Shown: positions 13,153-24,674 of the stretch, piece after piece | How positions within the stretch are numbered: the stretch's first letter is position 1 | How the letters are laid out: each line of letters begins with the position of its first letter | Source of the DNA: Podocnemis expansa | Taxonomy: Eukaryota; Chordata; Testudines; Podocnemididae | Length of the DNA: 64,000 nt | NCBI GenBank assembly: GCA_007922195.1 | Contig: ML682067.1 | Coordinates: 3,745,157-3,809,156 of the forward strand | Direction: 5' to 3' | Notes under the pieces: generated by a model | The model's input: the letters and a program-made list of their open reading frames with translations, nothing else | What the model was told of the DNA's origin: nothing | Databases searched by the model: none | Position numbers and translations under genes: made by a program

Positions 13153-15289
13153 CAATTGATTAGAACCTGGCATAAACCAATATTATATACATTACAACCT
13201 TACAATAAACAGGACCGATTAAGACCATCTCTTTAGAAAAGTACTCCAATCATACTAATTGAATTAAAAATCAAGTAATCAATGTGAGACTCAAATTTCA
13301 GATCTCTGATTCAAGCAGTCTGTTTCCTCCTTTTACTATGCAAGCACAACACGTCCATCAACCTGTTTTAAAGTCTTTATTTGATTCCCTGTGTCCTTAC
13401 AGTTTTTACATTGTTATATACATAATTACACACAGAGTATGCTCATCAAAAGCATTAGACTTCACTTCACAAGTGCCAGTTTTTAAAGAGTATCTGACAG
13501 TTCCCAGAACTGCTTCATCACTTAATGCTTAAAGGAATTACCTATTCTTAATTGATGGTGCCTCTAAACAGCTTTAATGTTTTCCTAAAGTTTGGACTCT
13601 TCTCTGCATAGGAAGTTGGGTACACAAACCTGACTTTAATCGTGTATGCAATGGTTAGCACATTTCCAAAGTTTACTTATAATAACAACAAAATAAGTAA
13701 GTGGAAATGCACCCCCATGCTCTTAATAATGCTAACAAATTAAAGATTATAACCACTACAAATAATTCTCCTGAAAATAACCAGTAATAATTTCACTGGT
13801 TCAATGGACCAGTGTACTGCAATAATAATGTCAGCCTTTCCACTGAGGAAAGGGAAAAAGAAAAACTCTTCCAGGGATAGGTGAACTAGAAATCTAGAGC
13901 GAGCAAGCCACAAAAATCACTCACTTTACTCCCATTGCCACCAGCATACACTAACTCCATGAACCAGCTTACATGACAATTAAAAATTTTGTTCTAACAC
14001 TACATACAATATTCCAAATCATGGCAGCATGAAGTTAAGAAAATGTGTTTTCCAACCTTCAACAATAAAAACACCTATTTTTCCCCAAATGCCAGAACAC
14101 AATACAAGAACATCACATTTTCTACAGTATTATCCTGGTGCCAGTTGCACAATACAAGGAATTAATGATTATTGCTTCCTTGAGTTCCTACATTCAGTAT
14201 TTTCGATCTTAACATTACAAAGATTTATATAACTCATTAAATTAGTTTCAGTCTGAATAATCCAGACCACTTGAGTCTCAAACCAATTCATCCATACAGG
14301 TCAAATCAGAAAACAGCATACTTGGAGTATCAGACTGTCTATTTCTTAATCTGGAAGATTATGGATAGAACATTAGAAGGGCTGTGTACAGATCTGGTCT
14401 CCTAAAAAATAAAAGACTTCTCTTGAAAAGAAACCAAAACAGCATCAAGAGCTCAACCACAAAGTCCTTTTTCACTGTAGTTCATAGTCTTTTCTTTTCT
14501 GGGCTGATGTCCAGCTAAAGATACAATCAGTATTATTTGAAGTTTATTCTAACAAATAAGATCTCCTTCTTTGTTGCTTAAATAATGGGCACCTTGTCCC
14601 TTTGCTTCTGAAATTAAAACTCATTTTCCCTTGAACTGTATCCTAGCTTCAATTCTGATCTTTCTCATTCAAGTTGTTAGGCAATATTTTTCAGTAGGCA
14701 TCAGATGTCTGAAAACAGCCAGTTCCAAGGCTTTTGGGTCCATCCCACACACAAAAAAGTCAGGTTTATTGGTATCGAGTTGTGAGGGAGCCAGCTGCAG
14801 CAGGGCAGTCTCTTAGTAACATAGTGGACACAGAAGAAAATAAGAGGGTCTGTCTGATTGACCATACTTCCTGACTGACGGAGGGGCAGTGTTAAACTAC
14901 TTCTAAACACAGCAATAGCCGCCATTGGCTAGCTGTTTAATGTGTTCCTTGCCCAGAGTTTGTGCTTGGTCCTGCTTGCTCTGCCTCCTTCCACCCAGCC
15001 TGTTCTTGTGCCCGCTTCATCCCCTACCTTTCTCCATCCTCAACACACTTGGCTTTGCTTGCTGACCAAGTCTTCAGCTCACCCATTGGCTCGGGTACTT
15101 GGCTTCTGATCCCTGATTCTGACTCTCAGCTCAACTCTGTTCTTATGAGCATCCCATAGCCATGACGGGTGACTCCAATTCAGGTCTGCTTTAAACTCTG
15201 GGGTTGGCAACCCCACATGGCTCTGACCATTAGACCTGACTGCCTTCACTCTTGTTGCACCTTTGACAGTCGTTCTTCAAGCAACATAG

Positions 15290-15385
15290 TCATTCTGTAT
15301 TATTTATTATTTGTATTGTGGTAGTGCTCAAAAGTCTTGATGAAGATCATGGCTCCACTGTGTTAAATACAACAAACATAAACAG
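15290..15385 (-). repeat. L2-like LINE tail fragment
   Basis: TATTTATTATTTGTATTGTG followed by GTAGTGCTC and ATCATGGCTCCACTGTG resembles the better-preserved minus-strand copy at 44243-44400. It is short and diverged. Confidence 0.45.
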
Positions 15386-16599
15386 TCTCTTAGGCAAGGA
15401 TTTTGCAGTCCTTTTCTCTTAGTAGGTACTACAGATGCGCCTGCATGCACAGACTATTTCGTTTTGATGTGGCCATTAAGAACTTTATCTGTTAGAATTT
15501 TATTTTGATAGGTTCTTTAACTGTCTGTTCCTTTGTCTACACTACAGCAAGAACACCTCAAGTTCTGATGTCTGAGCTGATAAATTAAACCAAACTGGCC
15601 CTGTTCACTAATTGCATGGGAAAACACAGAAAAATTTGTGAGCCAGGAATGTCTTGGCAATCTGGTACACAATTCCCTCTTGGTCAGGAGCATACCAATG
15701 GTCCAGCTGGGAGATTCTGCTGTGTTGGAAGTGCTGACTTTTGGATGAGACATAAAGCAGAAGTCTCTAATTCTTGTGGCCATTAGGAACCAAAGTGCTT
15801 TTGGCAGAACAAGGGCTGATAGTCCTGGCAACTGAGCATGACTTACGTTTAGGTAAATCACATTGTGATTAACTAAATTATCCCAGTTTTTCACTTTCTG
15901 TGAAACAAGTTTTCCACTTGTTGTTTTCAGTAGTTTGTCACTTTCTTTCCTAAAATGTAGTATAATATTATGGTCTATTGTTTTACAGATTGATGCATGC
16001 CATTTCAGTGGTGGGCAAAGTGAGTTTTAAAGCATTTTGGAATTCCTAACTGCTAAATACTCTGTAACCATGGAAAAATTTAGAGGGTATTGGAATTGCA
16101 ATATCAGAGCTAGCACTGCCAATCAACCAGCTCTTCAGACTTCCAAACATCTCATTGCTGAACTGTAGCAGGGTAACACCAGGATTTAATGATACAGTAG
16201 TAAAAATGCCTGGGCCATGCAGCCTTTACCATGGTTTCTACTGGTGTAACTACTGACAGACACATCTAGGTCCAATTGTGCCAATACAGACAGAGCCCCA
16301 GTACTCTACTTTAATCACAAGACCGTTGTCCTCTCCAAATACCACAACTGATAAAGGGGAATTCCTACCTGGGAAGTCTACAACTAGTCACCTGTTTGGA
16401 AATAAGAACAGAGTGAAAGATCAGAACTCTCAAACTAACCCTTGATGTTTGTTTTGGTATGCCCCCTACCTTCTGTTGCTCAATCATTTAATTTTAACCA
16501 GTAGGGCTCCCAAATGCAACTGAAATCTGGAGGCCAGGAAGAAGGAAGATAAAGAGGAGCAAAGGGAAGGAGTAGGTAATTTACCTCTAGACTGTCACT

Positions 16600-16760
16600 A
16601 GGGAAGAACTGCAAATCCAAATAGCGAGTGAAGAGATCTCAGTTTGAGTTCTAGCTGTACCAGAGGTGTCCTCCATGGCTTCAGGAAAGTCAATAATGTC
16701 TCTATGCCTCAGCTACCTAATAAATAAAATGGTAATTATAATAGCATGGATAAACTAAAT
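16600..16760 (+). repeat. MIR-like SINE trace
   Basis: The order 'gagttctagctgtacc', 'aggaaagtcaataatg', 'tctctatgcctcagct', 'aaaatggtaattata' follows the MIR core and tail pattern. It is old and diverged. Confidence 0.5.
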
Positions 16761-17997
16761 TATGGTCCAGATTCTCAGCAGGTTTAAATCAGAGTACTGA
16801 CATTAGGAGATATATGTCAAAATTTATGGCAGCTGAGGATCTGGTCCAATGTTTGCTAAGTGGTACGAGATCCTCAACTGGAAGAAATATGAACTATTAT
16901 TGGATTACATTTGGTTTCAGTCCTCTCTAAAAACACTTGCAGAAGTGTAGGCTGTGAGAAATATGGTATCAATGGTCGTGGAATGTTATTCCATTTGCCA
17001 ATTTGAGGTAAAATCATTTACCACTTGCTTACTTTTGCTGATCGCCCATTCTTTGTCCAGGATTTTCTAATCATTTGGAGTCATGCTGAAAAACATAAAG
17101 CTAATGCTTCCTTTATACAAGAAAAATAATATTACAAAACTATGAAATACCAGAGCTTTTTGAAATGTCTGGGCACCTGAGCTATAGTTTCTTTATGGTC
17201 CCACCTCACGTTACAGCTTTTAAAAACATGTATTCATGTTGAAGTTATAGATTATTTATCTGTACATTTCCTGTGCTGCTGAAACTGCAGCTTGAAAGAA
17301 CTGCTTGAAATGCTGTAGTTCATAAAGATATGGCTAACTGTAGTGAAGAAACAATCATTGGAAACCGGGGCCGTGCAGAAACAGTTTGCTGGAGGATACA
17401 CAACCAACACTGAAATTTTAAGGGTCTTTTACTGCTACCAACAGAATATTTCATCTATTAAGTAAGCTAAATAGATACATTTTTAAAAAGCCAGTTTTGT
17501 ATAAACACATTCTGGTACAATACAATACAAATGGTACAATCCCTAAACTGTTTCTCACACACAATCAAGTTTATTAGGTATTCTGATTCAAACTAATAAA
17601 GTACTACATAAAGAGATCTGGAGAAGAAGGAAAGCAACTGATATGTCAGCAGAAAGTAATACAAGGTTACTACCTTATTATAATGAAATGTCATATAAGA
17701 AAATTATCCTTTGATTGACCTTTCTGTTCTACGTTGAGTTTCAAATATCAGCTGCTTCTCAAAGGCTTGGTGATGTGAATCAAGGACAATGGAGGAAATG
17801 GTTCATCTAGAGACTAGTCCAACACTTTAATCCACTAAGGATTACAATAGGTTAACCTTAAGAGTATAGCATGACAACTGTCAATTTTTTGAACTGGTAC
17901 TCCTGCATTAAGAACAGACCTTGCAGGAATCATTATACATGGAGACTTTTGCCCCTTAATACACTGTGTACAAATATTGAAAACCAAACAAGATGCA

Positions 17998-18134
17998 CAG
18001 TGGTGTTGAGATAACAGTTACACACCCACCCACCCCCCAAGTCAAATCCAGCCATCTCCCCAGCTCTCTCTGACACATTTACCACAGTGTGGTGACAAAG
18101 TAATGTGTCCCAACACAATGGTTGAGAACCGCTG
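17998..18134 (-). mobile_element. Short hAT element, family shared with 20617, 47530 and 49698
   Basis: Read on the minus strand it opens CAGCGGTTCTCAACCATTGT and includes GAGCTGGGGAGATGGCTGGA, the same interior phrase as the copies at 20617-20775 and 47530-47707. The plus-strand left end is CAGTGGTGTTGAG. Flanking octamers differ, so no duplication is preserved. Confidence 0.7.
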
Positions 18135-19564
18135 CTGTAAGCAATAGTGGGACATTTAGGGACAAAGGCTACTATGGTCACAACCATAGAGAACATGGTA
18201 GAGGAACATTGGCAGGATAATGTTGGGAAGCCATACTGTAGCTGCTCATCTTATTCGTGTTATGTGGCAAAAACAAAGGTTCAGACTGCAGGGATGTCAA
18301 CCGAGCATTTTTCATAAGCCCTAAATTAAAAATTTTGAACACAAAACATTTTCCTACGGTATCACATAACAATAGGAGCTGTGTGGAAGTACTGTATATT
18401 ACAATATCATAATTAAAATGAAAGAACAGAAAAATGAATTAGTATTTCACCTGGCAGAAGAAAAGGACATATTGGTCCAAAAATACATTAAGAGAAGCTG
18501 AAGACTAGCTTGTGCAAGTGCCCCAGTTAGAAACACAGTTAACGGCATACTGTCCCTATAGAGGGCACATTACGAAAACTCAAGCATATGGGTATGACTA
18601 TTCTTCGTTGTATCCGTAGTGTGCAGGAACTGGGTAGTATCCCTTCAAAGAGTTTGTTGACCCACTAATGGCCTGACTTGTCTTTTGTATTTCAGAAATG
18701 ACCACATCCTGGCCACATCAGCAGCATATATCTGTAGCTAGGCCTTTCATGTTGTGTACAGTTATTTGGCCACACCATGACCTTTTGGTTCCTTCATATT
18801 ACCTTTGTTGCGTAAACTGTAAATGACCTAACAGTACCCCTCTGATGAAATTTTAACCAGTGTCTTATCACTTCTCATAATTTTAATACAAATAAACAGA
18901 AAAAGGCATATTCAGTGTTAACATCAGATTACAAATGTGATCTTAAAATGAAAACAAAAAACAAAACAACAAAGAAAAACAAACAAAAAACCAGCATGGG
19001 GTCAAGACGAGTATCGGAAGTACCTTCTTTTTACTTGTTTTGTAAAATTGAGAAGGTTTCAAATTGATGATATCCCTTCAACAAACTTAAAATACTTAGT
19101 GCTAAAAACCTGGATGAGGATGTACCATAAAGCTGCCCGTGGTGGCAGTGATCTGAAGGAAATGAATTTGTTTGGTCCAATTCTCCAGCAGTGCTTTAGA
19201 GAAGGTTAGGTTGGTCCACACCACATGCATTTCCATCAATTGTATCACAAATCTGTTGCACTGAAGCTATGTGCTATAGTTTTCTGCTAAAAGAACCAGG
19301 TATCGCTTAGAAACTGGATTGCAAAAAGACTTTACAAAGCAAAATAAGCTACTTTCAGAACATCGACTTAAAAACCACCTGAGATTTTCCAATCTTCAAG
19401 CACAAAATCAGGTTCACAGAGCATTGCCCATGCTTTCTTTCAAGTGGTTTTGTGACATGTGTTGACTTTCAAAAACCACACCTAGGCAAAAATACGACGT
19501 ACATAACTGGAGCAATGACAACATCAAAATGAGACTGAAAATAATGGAGATGCGAACATGGTTT
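18135..19564. other. Intergenic, nothing recognised
   Basis: AT-rich, with an A-rich imperfect simple repeat at 18950-18990. No exon or gene found. Confidence 0.5.
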
Positions 19565-19765
19565 GAACCTAACAACTGCTCCGATTTGCTGTTACTGTAC
19601 GACCTGATCCTACGTTTTACACCCCCGTGCATTTATTTTCATTCCTTTCTGTAAGTTCACCCATCTTCAAAGCTTCTGAGGAAGTGGGATTTTCTCCCAC
19701 GAAAGCTCATGCGAAAAATAAATCTGTTAGTCTCAAAGTGCCACACGACTCCTTGCTGTTTTTAA
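19565..19765 (+). repeat. Penelope-like 3' UTR and terminal repeat
   Basis: GATTTGCTGTTACTG, GACCTGATCCTACG and TCTGTAAGTTCACCCATC are followed by GGGATTTTCTCCCACGAAAG and AAGTGCCACACGACTCC. This matches the 3' end of the PLE at 35180-35400 in sequence and order, so it is a 5'-truncated PLE copy on the plus strand. Confidence 0.8.
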
Positions 19766-19910
19766 AAGCAGTTGGTTGTACTTAAAACCAAGCAGTTACC
19801 TTTCTTCTTCCCCACTTCAGAAATAAAAACAAAACCCTGCTACTAGAAAACAGGCTGAATGAACCACCACTGAATGAACAACCTTGCAATGGCAAGGGGA
19901 AAGACTAGGT

Positions 19911-20608
19911 CAGTGTTTCTCAATCTTTTTGATACCAGGGACTGGCTTCCTATACTGTGTCAAGGAGAGTGCTGATAACTGACCTAATAAATTTTCCTTT
20001 TTTAACTTCTAGAACATCAACAATCGTCATAATTACCCTAATTCTACCCACATTAGTTCTGGGTTACCTGTAAGTCAGAGCTGGGCAAGAGCCAGAACAG
20101 GGAACAGCAACTTTGCAGACCCCCATGCTAGTTGCACCATCCTGAATCAGCTGGTGCCAGTGACACTGCCACTGAAAAAAAGCAACTGCTGCCTGAAAAT
20201 CTGGTGGCAGCCACAACTGGAGTGTTGTAGGGGAGGATGCTTCCTGGGCATGCTGCTTAAAGTTGCTGCTCACAGAAAGAAGCTACCCAGAGTGGCTCCT
20301 GGGGATGGTGCCCTGCCTGGGGAAAGGAGCCCCCAGCAACACTGTGGAAAGAAGATGCCCAGAGTGTCTCTTTTCGGCAGTGATATGCTACTGAGGGGCG
20401 GGCTCCAGGTGGCTTCTTTCTGTGGCATGCTGGGGATATGGGCATGGCAGGGAGCCCCCACGCCCCAGCCACTCCAAAAAGAAGCCACCTGGAGAGGCTT
20501 TCCGTGGCAGGAGCCGCAATTTGGGCAGTGCTGCAGAGGGTGCCGTGTGTCATTTCAAATGGGCTCATGTGCCACTGTTGGCATACGTCCTGAGGTTGCC
20601 TACCTCTG
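19911..20608. mobile_element. Probable hAT-derived GC-rich segment, incomplete
   Basis: The left edge is CAGTGTTTCTCAATC and the right edge GAGGTTGCCTACCTCTG. Both look like hAT termini but they do not pair with each other, so this is probably parts of two elements. The interior is GC-rich relative to its surroundings. No transposase seen. Confidence 0.45.
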
Positions 20609-20616
20609 ATCTAGGA

Positions 20617-20775
20617 CAGCAGTTCCCAACCACTGTGTCACCATACAGCAGTAAGCGTGTTACGGAGAGCTGTGGAGATGGCTGGATTCAGCCTGGGGGA
20701 GTGGACTGGTGCGTCCTGTAGGGTCATAATATGCCACCAAGCGTGTCAGGACCCACAAAAGGTTGAGAACCACTG
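20617..20775 (+). mobile_element. Short hAT element (159 bp)
   Basis: Starts CAGCAGTTCCCAACCACTGT and ends AAAGGTTGAGAACCACTG. The flanking octamers ATCTAGGA (20609-20616) and ATCTAGAC (20776-20783) are near-identical target duplications. The interior matches the copies at 47530-47707 and 49698-49870. Confidence 0.85.
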
Positions 20776-21464
20776 ATCTAGACAATCATCGTCCACTCAT
20801 CCACCAAGGTAAGATTATTCTTTGTGATCTAGTTTCTTCTTTTTTTTTCTTTTTTTTTGTCTGGTCCAGGAGTACCCCTGGCCCGGAAATGACCTGGGGT
20901 TTGGGTGCCAGCATTCAGAGTGTGCACATGTTAAGCAGTCTGCTGTGGCAAACTCGGGGCTTTGGTACCGTGACTTAGGGCTTGACCCTTGTAAGCCCAG
21001 CACCAGTAATGCCCCTGGTCTGGTCTAGTTCATACATTCCAAAGTCAGGGAGTTCCTACCAGGCCCTTAGGAAGAACAGATCTCAGCCTTAGCCAGTTTT
21101 TCCTGAAGTCCAACCTAAATGTTTCTCTTCAGTTCCACCCACCTTCCCATTACTCACTTATGGTGTATTTCCTTGTGACACCCTCAGCAGCTCTTGTCCC
21201 AGCAGATGTTTACAGTAATAAACACTCAGAGCTCTGTATCATGCCATCAGGTGCCCTACGGCCCAGCCTTTCTCCACAGCTATGCAGCCGACGGTGCCCA
21301 AACTCGGCTCCCAGCGCCCTGGCGCCGGCTCATGTCAGGGGTTGAGCTGTGTTCCAACCCAGTGCCTTGTGGACGGGGAGGCTTGGACCCGACCCAGCCC
21401 TGGACCTGCACTGGAAGGTGGGGGATTTCCCTAATTCTCCCCTACAGCCTCCCCGAATTTCCCA

Positions 21465-21571
21465 ACACCCCCCAGCTGTCAGCTAGTACCAGTGTTAGCC
21501 CAATTTACTGAGCCCCCCAGCACCGCCCAGCTGTCAGCCAGTACCAGTGTTAGCCCAATTTACTGAGCCCC
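21465..21571 (+). repeat. Minisatellite, left side of gap
   Basis: Two units of roughly 55-60 bp share CAGCTGTCAG and CCAGTGTTAGCCCAATTTAC. The array runs straight into the run of N. Confidence 0.8.
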
Positions 21572-21971
21572 NNNNNNNNNNNNNNNNNNNNNNNNNNNNN
21601 NNNNNNNNNNNNNNNNNNNNNNNNNNNNNNNNNNNNNNNNNNNNNNNNNNNNNNNNNNNNNNNNNNNNNNNNNNNNNNNNNNNNNNNNNNNNNNNNNNNN
21701 NNNNNNNNNNNNNNNNNNNNNNNNNNNNNNNNNNNNNNNNNNNNNNNNNNNNNNNNNNNNNNNNNNNNNNNNNNNNNNNNNNNNNNNNNNNNNNNNNNNN
21801 NNNNNNNNNNNNNNNNNNNNNNNNNNNNNNNNNNNNNNNNNNNNNNNNNNNNNNNNNNNNNNNNNNNNNNNNNNNNNNNNNNNNNNNNNNNNNNNNNNNN
21901 NNNNNNNNNNNNNNNNNNNNNNNNNNNNNNNNNNNNNNNNNNNNNNNNNNNNNNNNNNNNNNNNNNNNNNN
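21572..21971. other. Assembly gap, 400 N
   Basis: Exactly 400 unknown bases. The round number suggests a placeholder or estimate. Related minisatellite units occur on both sides (21465-21571 and 22195-22310), and the sequence just right of the gap is extremely CpG-rich. Confidence 0.95.
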
Positions 21972-22120
21972 GCCCGGGCCGCCATGCCGCGCCGGGCTGG
22001 AGGCGGGGCCGGGGCCGGGGACAGGTGCCCGGCGGGAGGATCCGGGGCGGCCGCGCTTCAGCTGCCTGAGGAGCCGCCGCCAGCAGCGGGTGCAGGGGGC
22101 GGGCTGGGAGCCGTCCCGCC
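21972..22120. other. CpG-dense sequence next to the gap
   Basis: This stretch is almost entirely G and C with many CpG dinucleotides and a NotI-type GCGGCCGC. It could be a CpG-island promoter fragment or part of a GC-rich transposon. The short open frame from the ATG at 21984 has no recognisable domain. Confidence 0.5.
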
Positions 22121-22194
22121 ACTCCTCGGTCAAATGCCTTCCCTGCCAACCCTCCCCCGGGCCTTCCCTCACAGCCCCTGAAATTCCCAGCGCC

Positions 22195-22310
22195 CCCGGC
22201 TGTCAGCTAGCGCCAGGGTTAGACCAAACTAGGGAGCAGCCCTACACCCCCCCAGCTGTCAGCTAGCACCAGGGTTAGACCAAATTAGTGAGCACCCCAA
22301 CACCCCCCTC
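22195..22310 (+). repeat. Minisatellite, right side of gap
   Basis: Two units carry GGCTGTCAGCTAGCGCCAGG and CAGCTGTCAGCTAGCACCAG, each followed by GTTAGACCAAA. They are the same family as the units left of the gap. Confidence 0.75.
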
Positions 22311-23197
22311 AAACTCCTCCTATACTCCCACAATTTGAAGTCCTGTGGAGCAGACTGTCTCCGGCTTCTCTGCCCTGGTGGGTGAAACCAGCCACCTTCC
22401 ACTGAAGCTGTCAGGATCTAATTGTCCCAGGGCCCAGATCGGCCACGCAGGCCTCTGTGGCACCCTGAGCGTCCCCTTCTGGCTCCCCGGCAATCTCCTC
22501 CAGAGAGCCAGGTGGGGTCCTGGCTGGCCCCAGCATCAGGGCCAAGTTATAGGGCTCTTGGCTGGTGCAGACCCCCACTTTTGGAGCACGAGGGTCTCTC
22601 CCGGCCTCCCACCAGAGCCACATGATCCGGAGTGGCCCAGCAGCCGTGCCATGACCCCTAGCACTGGCAGGGGTGTGTGCAGGCAGTGCGTGCACCCTCT
22701 GTGCCTCCCTCCATTGGTGGGGCAGAGCAGTGCTGCCCTGCCTACCCCCAGCCAGTTGGTCCTCCCAGGAGTGGCTGGGGGAGAGCTGCAGCTTGCAAAG
22801 GCGGGGCCTTGGAATGGCTCCTCCACTGAGTTGAGGCCACTTCAACCCGGCCACCCCAGAGATGAACGGGGCTGATCTGGGGCCTGGGGGTGAGGCAGGC
22901 TCTGTTCAGGCCTGGGATGGCCAGGTCGAAGCAGCCTGAACTCCACAGAGCGGGCCGTTCCAGGCACCCGACTTCCACAAACTGCAGCTCTCCGCTGGCT
23001 GGGGGTAGGCAGGGCAGCGCTGCTCCACCCCACCAGTGGAGGGAGGGACAGAGGGAGCGCACACCAACTGCACCCCCCCACCAGCACTAGGGGCCATGGC
23101 ACAGCCGCTGGGCCGGCTCAGGCTCATGCATTTGTGGTGGAAGGATGGGGGGAAATGACTCATGTGCTCTGCTGGGTTGCTGACCCCTGTCCTAGAG

Positions 23198-23393
23198 CAG
23201 GAGTCTCACACTCTAATCACCAGAAGGGCCACATGAGGACTAGTAGAGGCTGCATGAGGGCTAGTACGTTAGCCCAAGAGCCGCACCACTGAAAGCTTTT
23301 CATACAATATTGCTAAGAACAGTGTCATTGTGGACCACAGGAAATAGCTTTAGCGCAACATGCTGCCCACAAGCTATGTGTTTGAGACTGCTG
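23198..23393. mobile_element. Short hAT element (196 bp), perfect 8-bp duplication
   Basis: TCCTAGAG occurs at 23190-23197 and 23394-23401. The element opens CAGGAGTCTCACACTC and ends GTGTTTGAGACTGCTG, which are inverted repeats. Its left duplication directly abuts the right terminus of another hAT-like element at 23189. Confidence 0.88.
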
Positions 23394-23401
23394 TCCTAGA
23401 G

Positions 23402-24666
23402 TGTTTTGTTTAAAGAGCACTTCTGGCTTGTCCTTTAAAGCAGTAAATGTGTTGCTAGTGTAACCCTTCTGCCAGGGCAGGCTGGCAGGACCAGGGCAGG
23501 GTTCTATATCTAGGGGTTTCCCAATGACACACCACCACCAATTGGCTTGAGCCCCCACCAAGATTTCTGGGAATCATGCACTGTTCCCTGGACACTCCAA
23601 AGGGATAAGGCTTCCCCACTCGCAAGTATGAGTCTGAGTGTAGCAAACAGAACTTTTAATAGTAGTAAAACAAGAATGCAAAAGGTCAAATAACAAAGAT
23701 CAGCACTAGTCTAGGAAAATTAGTACAGAGCAAAGTTCCCAACAACCCACACCGCATAACAGAATATACAAACTTAATGGCAAAACTGGCACCAATCTAG
23801 ACAATCAGTGCTAATTAGGCTCCCAACCAACCCTAGGGGACATAGGGAGTGTCTTTCACACCAGCTGTCCGCCGATGCCATCTATCGGTCACTCACTCCA
23901 TCCTTTAGAACTATTTCTCGGCTCTACCCACTGTCCACCAGCACCACCCTCTGGTCACTTGTGTCACCCAGCTCGCCACTGGCCACTGCCACCATCCACT
24001 GGCTTTGCCTGCTGTCCACCAGCTCTGTCCTCCAGTCCCTCATGTCACCCAGCTCGCCACTGGCCACTCTCACCGTCCTCTGGCTCCACCTTCCAGTCCC
24101 TCGTGTTGCCCAGCTTGCTGCTGGCTGCTCTCACCAGCCATCAGCTCCACTTGCTGGTCAACCCATCACTGCTTCTCTTCAGCTCAGAGAGAGAGGACTC
24201 TCCAGTGAGCTCAGTGAATTCGGCTCTTTGTAAGCACCTGTTAATCAGCTACTTCCATAACAAAGAACAGGAGAAGCAATAGAAGGGGGGAGGTAAACAG
24301 CCCCAAATATTGCTTCAGCAGAAACAATGCTAACCCCCCACTCCTGTTTTTCCAATTTTTCAGGCTGAAATATGCAGTCACCTTTCCTACAAGTGTCTTT
24401 TTAACTGAGGGTAGTTTTTACCCCTTAACTAACCCAGACAGATTTGAAACAGAGTAGCAGTTCACACAAGGACAGTATTTCATATTTCCCCTTAGTAGAA
24501 TTATAGCTATTGATAGATTTGTGAGCAGACTAACCCCAAATACCATTACCCACTGTGCCGTGCACCCAGTAGGCTGATCAGCAAATTGTGCTCTTTGTAT
24601 CCATGCTAATACGGGACCCATACAGATTAGTTGCCTCTCCCTTCAGAAGCTTCTAAGCCTGCCTTA
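23402..24666. other. Unclassified, repeat-like, no gene
   Basis: This stretch opens GTGTAACCCTTCTGCCAGGG and contains a C/T-rich array at 23935-24140. It could be a long terminal repeat, but I cannot find paired ends or a primer-binding site. No gene recognised. Confidence 0.4.
23935..24140 (+). repeat. Minisatellite, about 62-80 bp period
   Basis: GTCACCCAGCTCGCCACTGG occurs at 23963 and again at 24043, with a diverged copy (GTTGCCCAGCTTGCTG) at 24105. The first spacing is 80 and the second 62 bases, so unit length varies. Confidence 0.65.
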
Positions 24667-24674
24667 CACTAGTA

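Larger units (their letters stand above)
13153..17997. other. Intergenic; old LINE/SINE traces only
   Basis: No exon or gene recognised. It includes an L2-like tail (15290-15385), a MIR-like trace (16600-16760) and a C/T-rich stretch at 14940-15250 that may be an unclassified repeat. Confidence 0.5.
20776..23189. other. GC-rich region with minisatellite and assembly gap
   Basis: From about 20860 the base composition turns GC-rich and stays so to 23189. The right edge, GGGTTGCTGACCCCTG, looks like a hAT terminus, so at least the 3' part may be one large non-autonomous hAT element, but I cannot find its left partner. Open frames here on both strands follow base composition and none matches a family I know. 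Confidence 0.45.

Noticed and set aside
21534..22266. Open frames of about 200 residues across the gap
   Set aside because: Most of their length is the run of N; the rest is GC-rich repeat.
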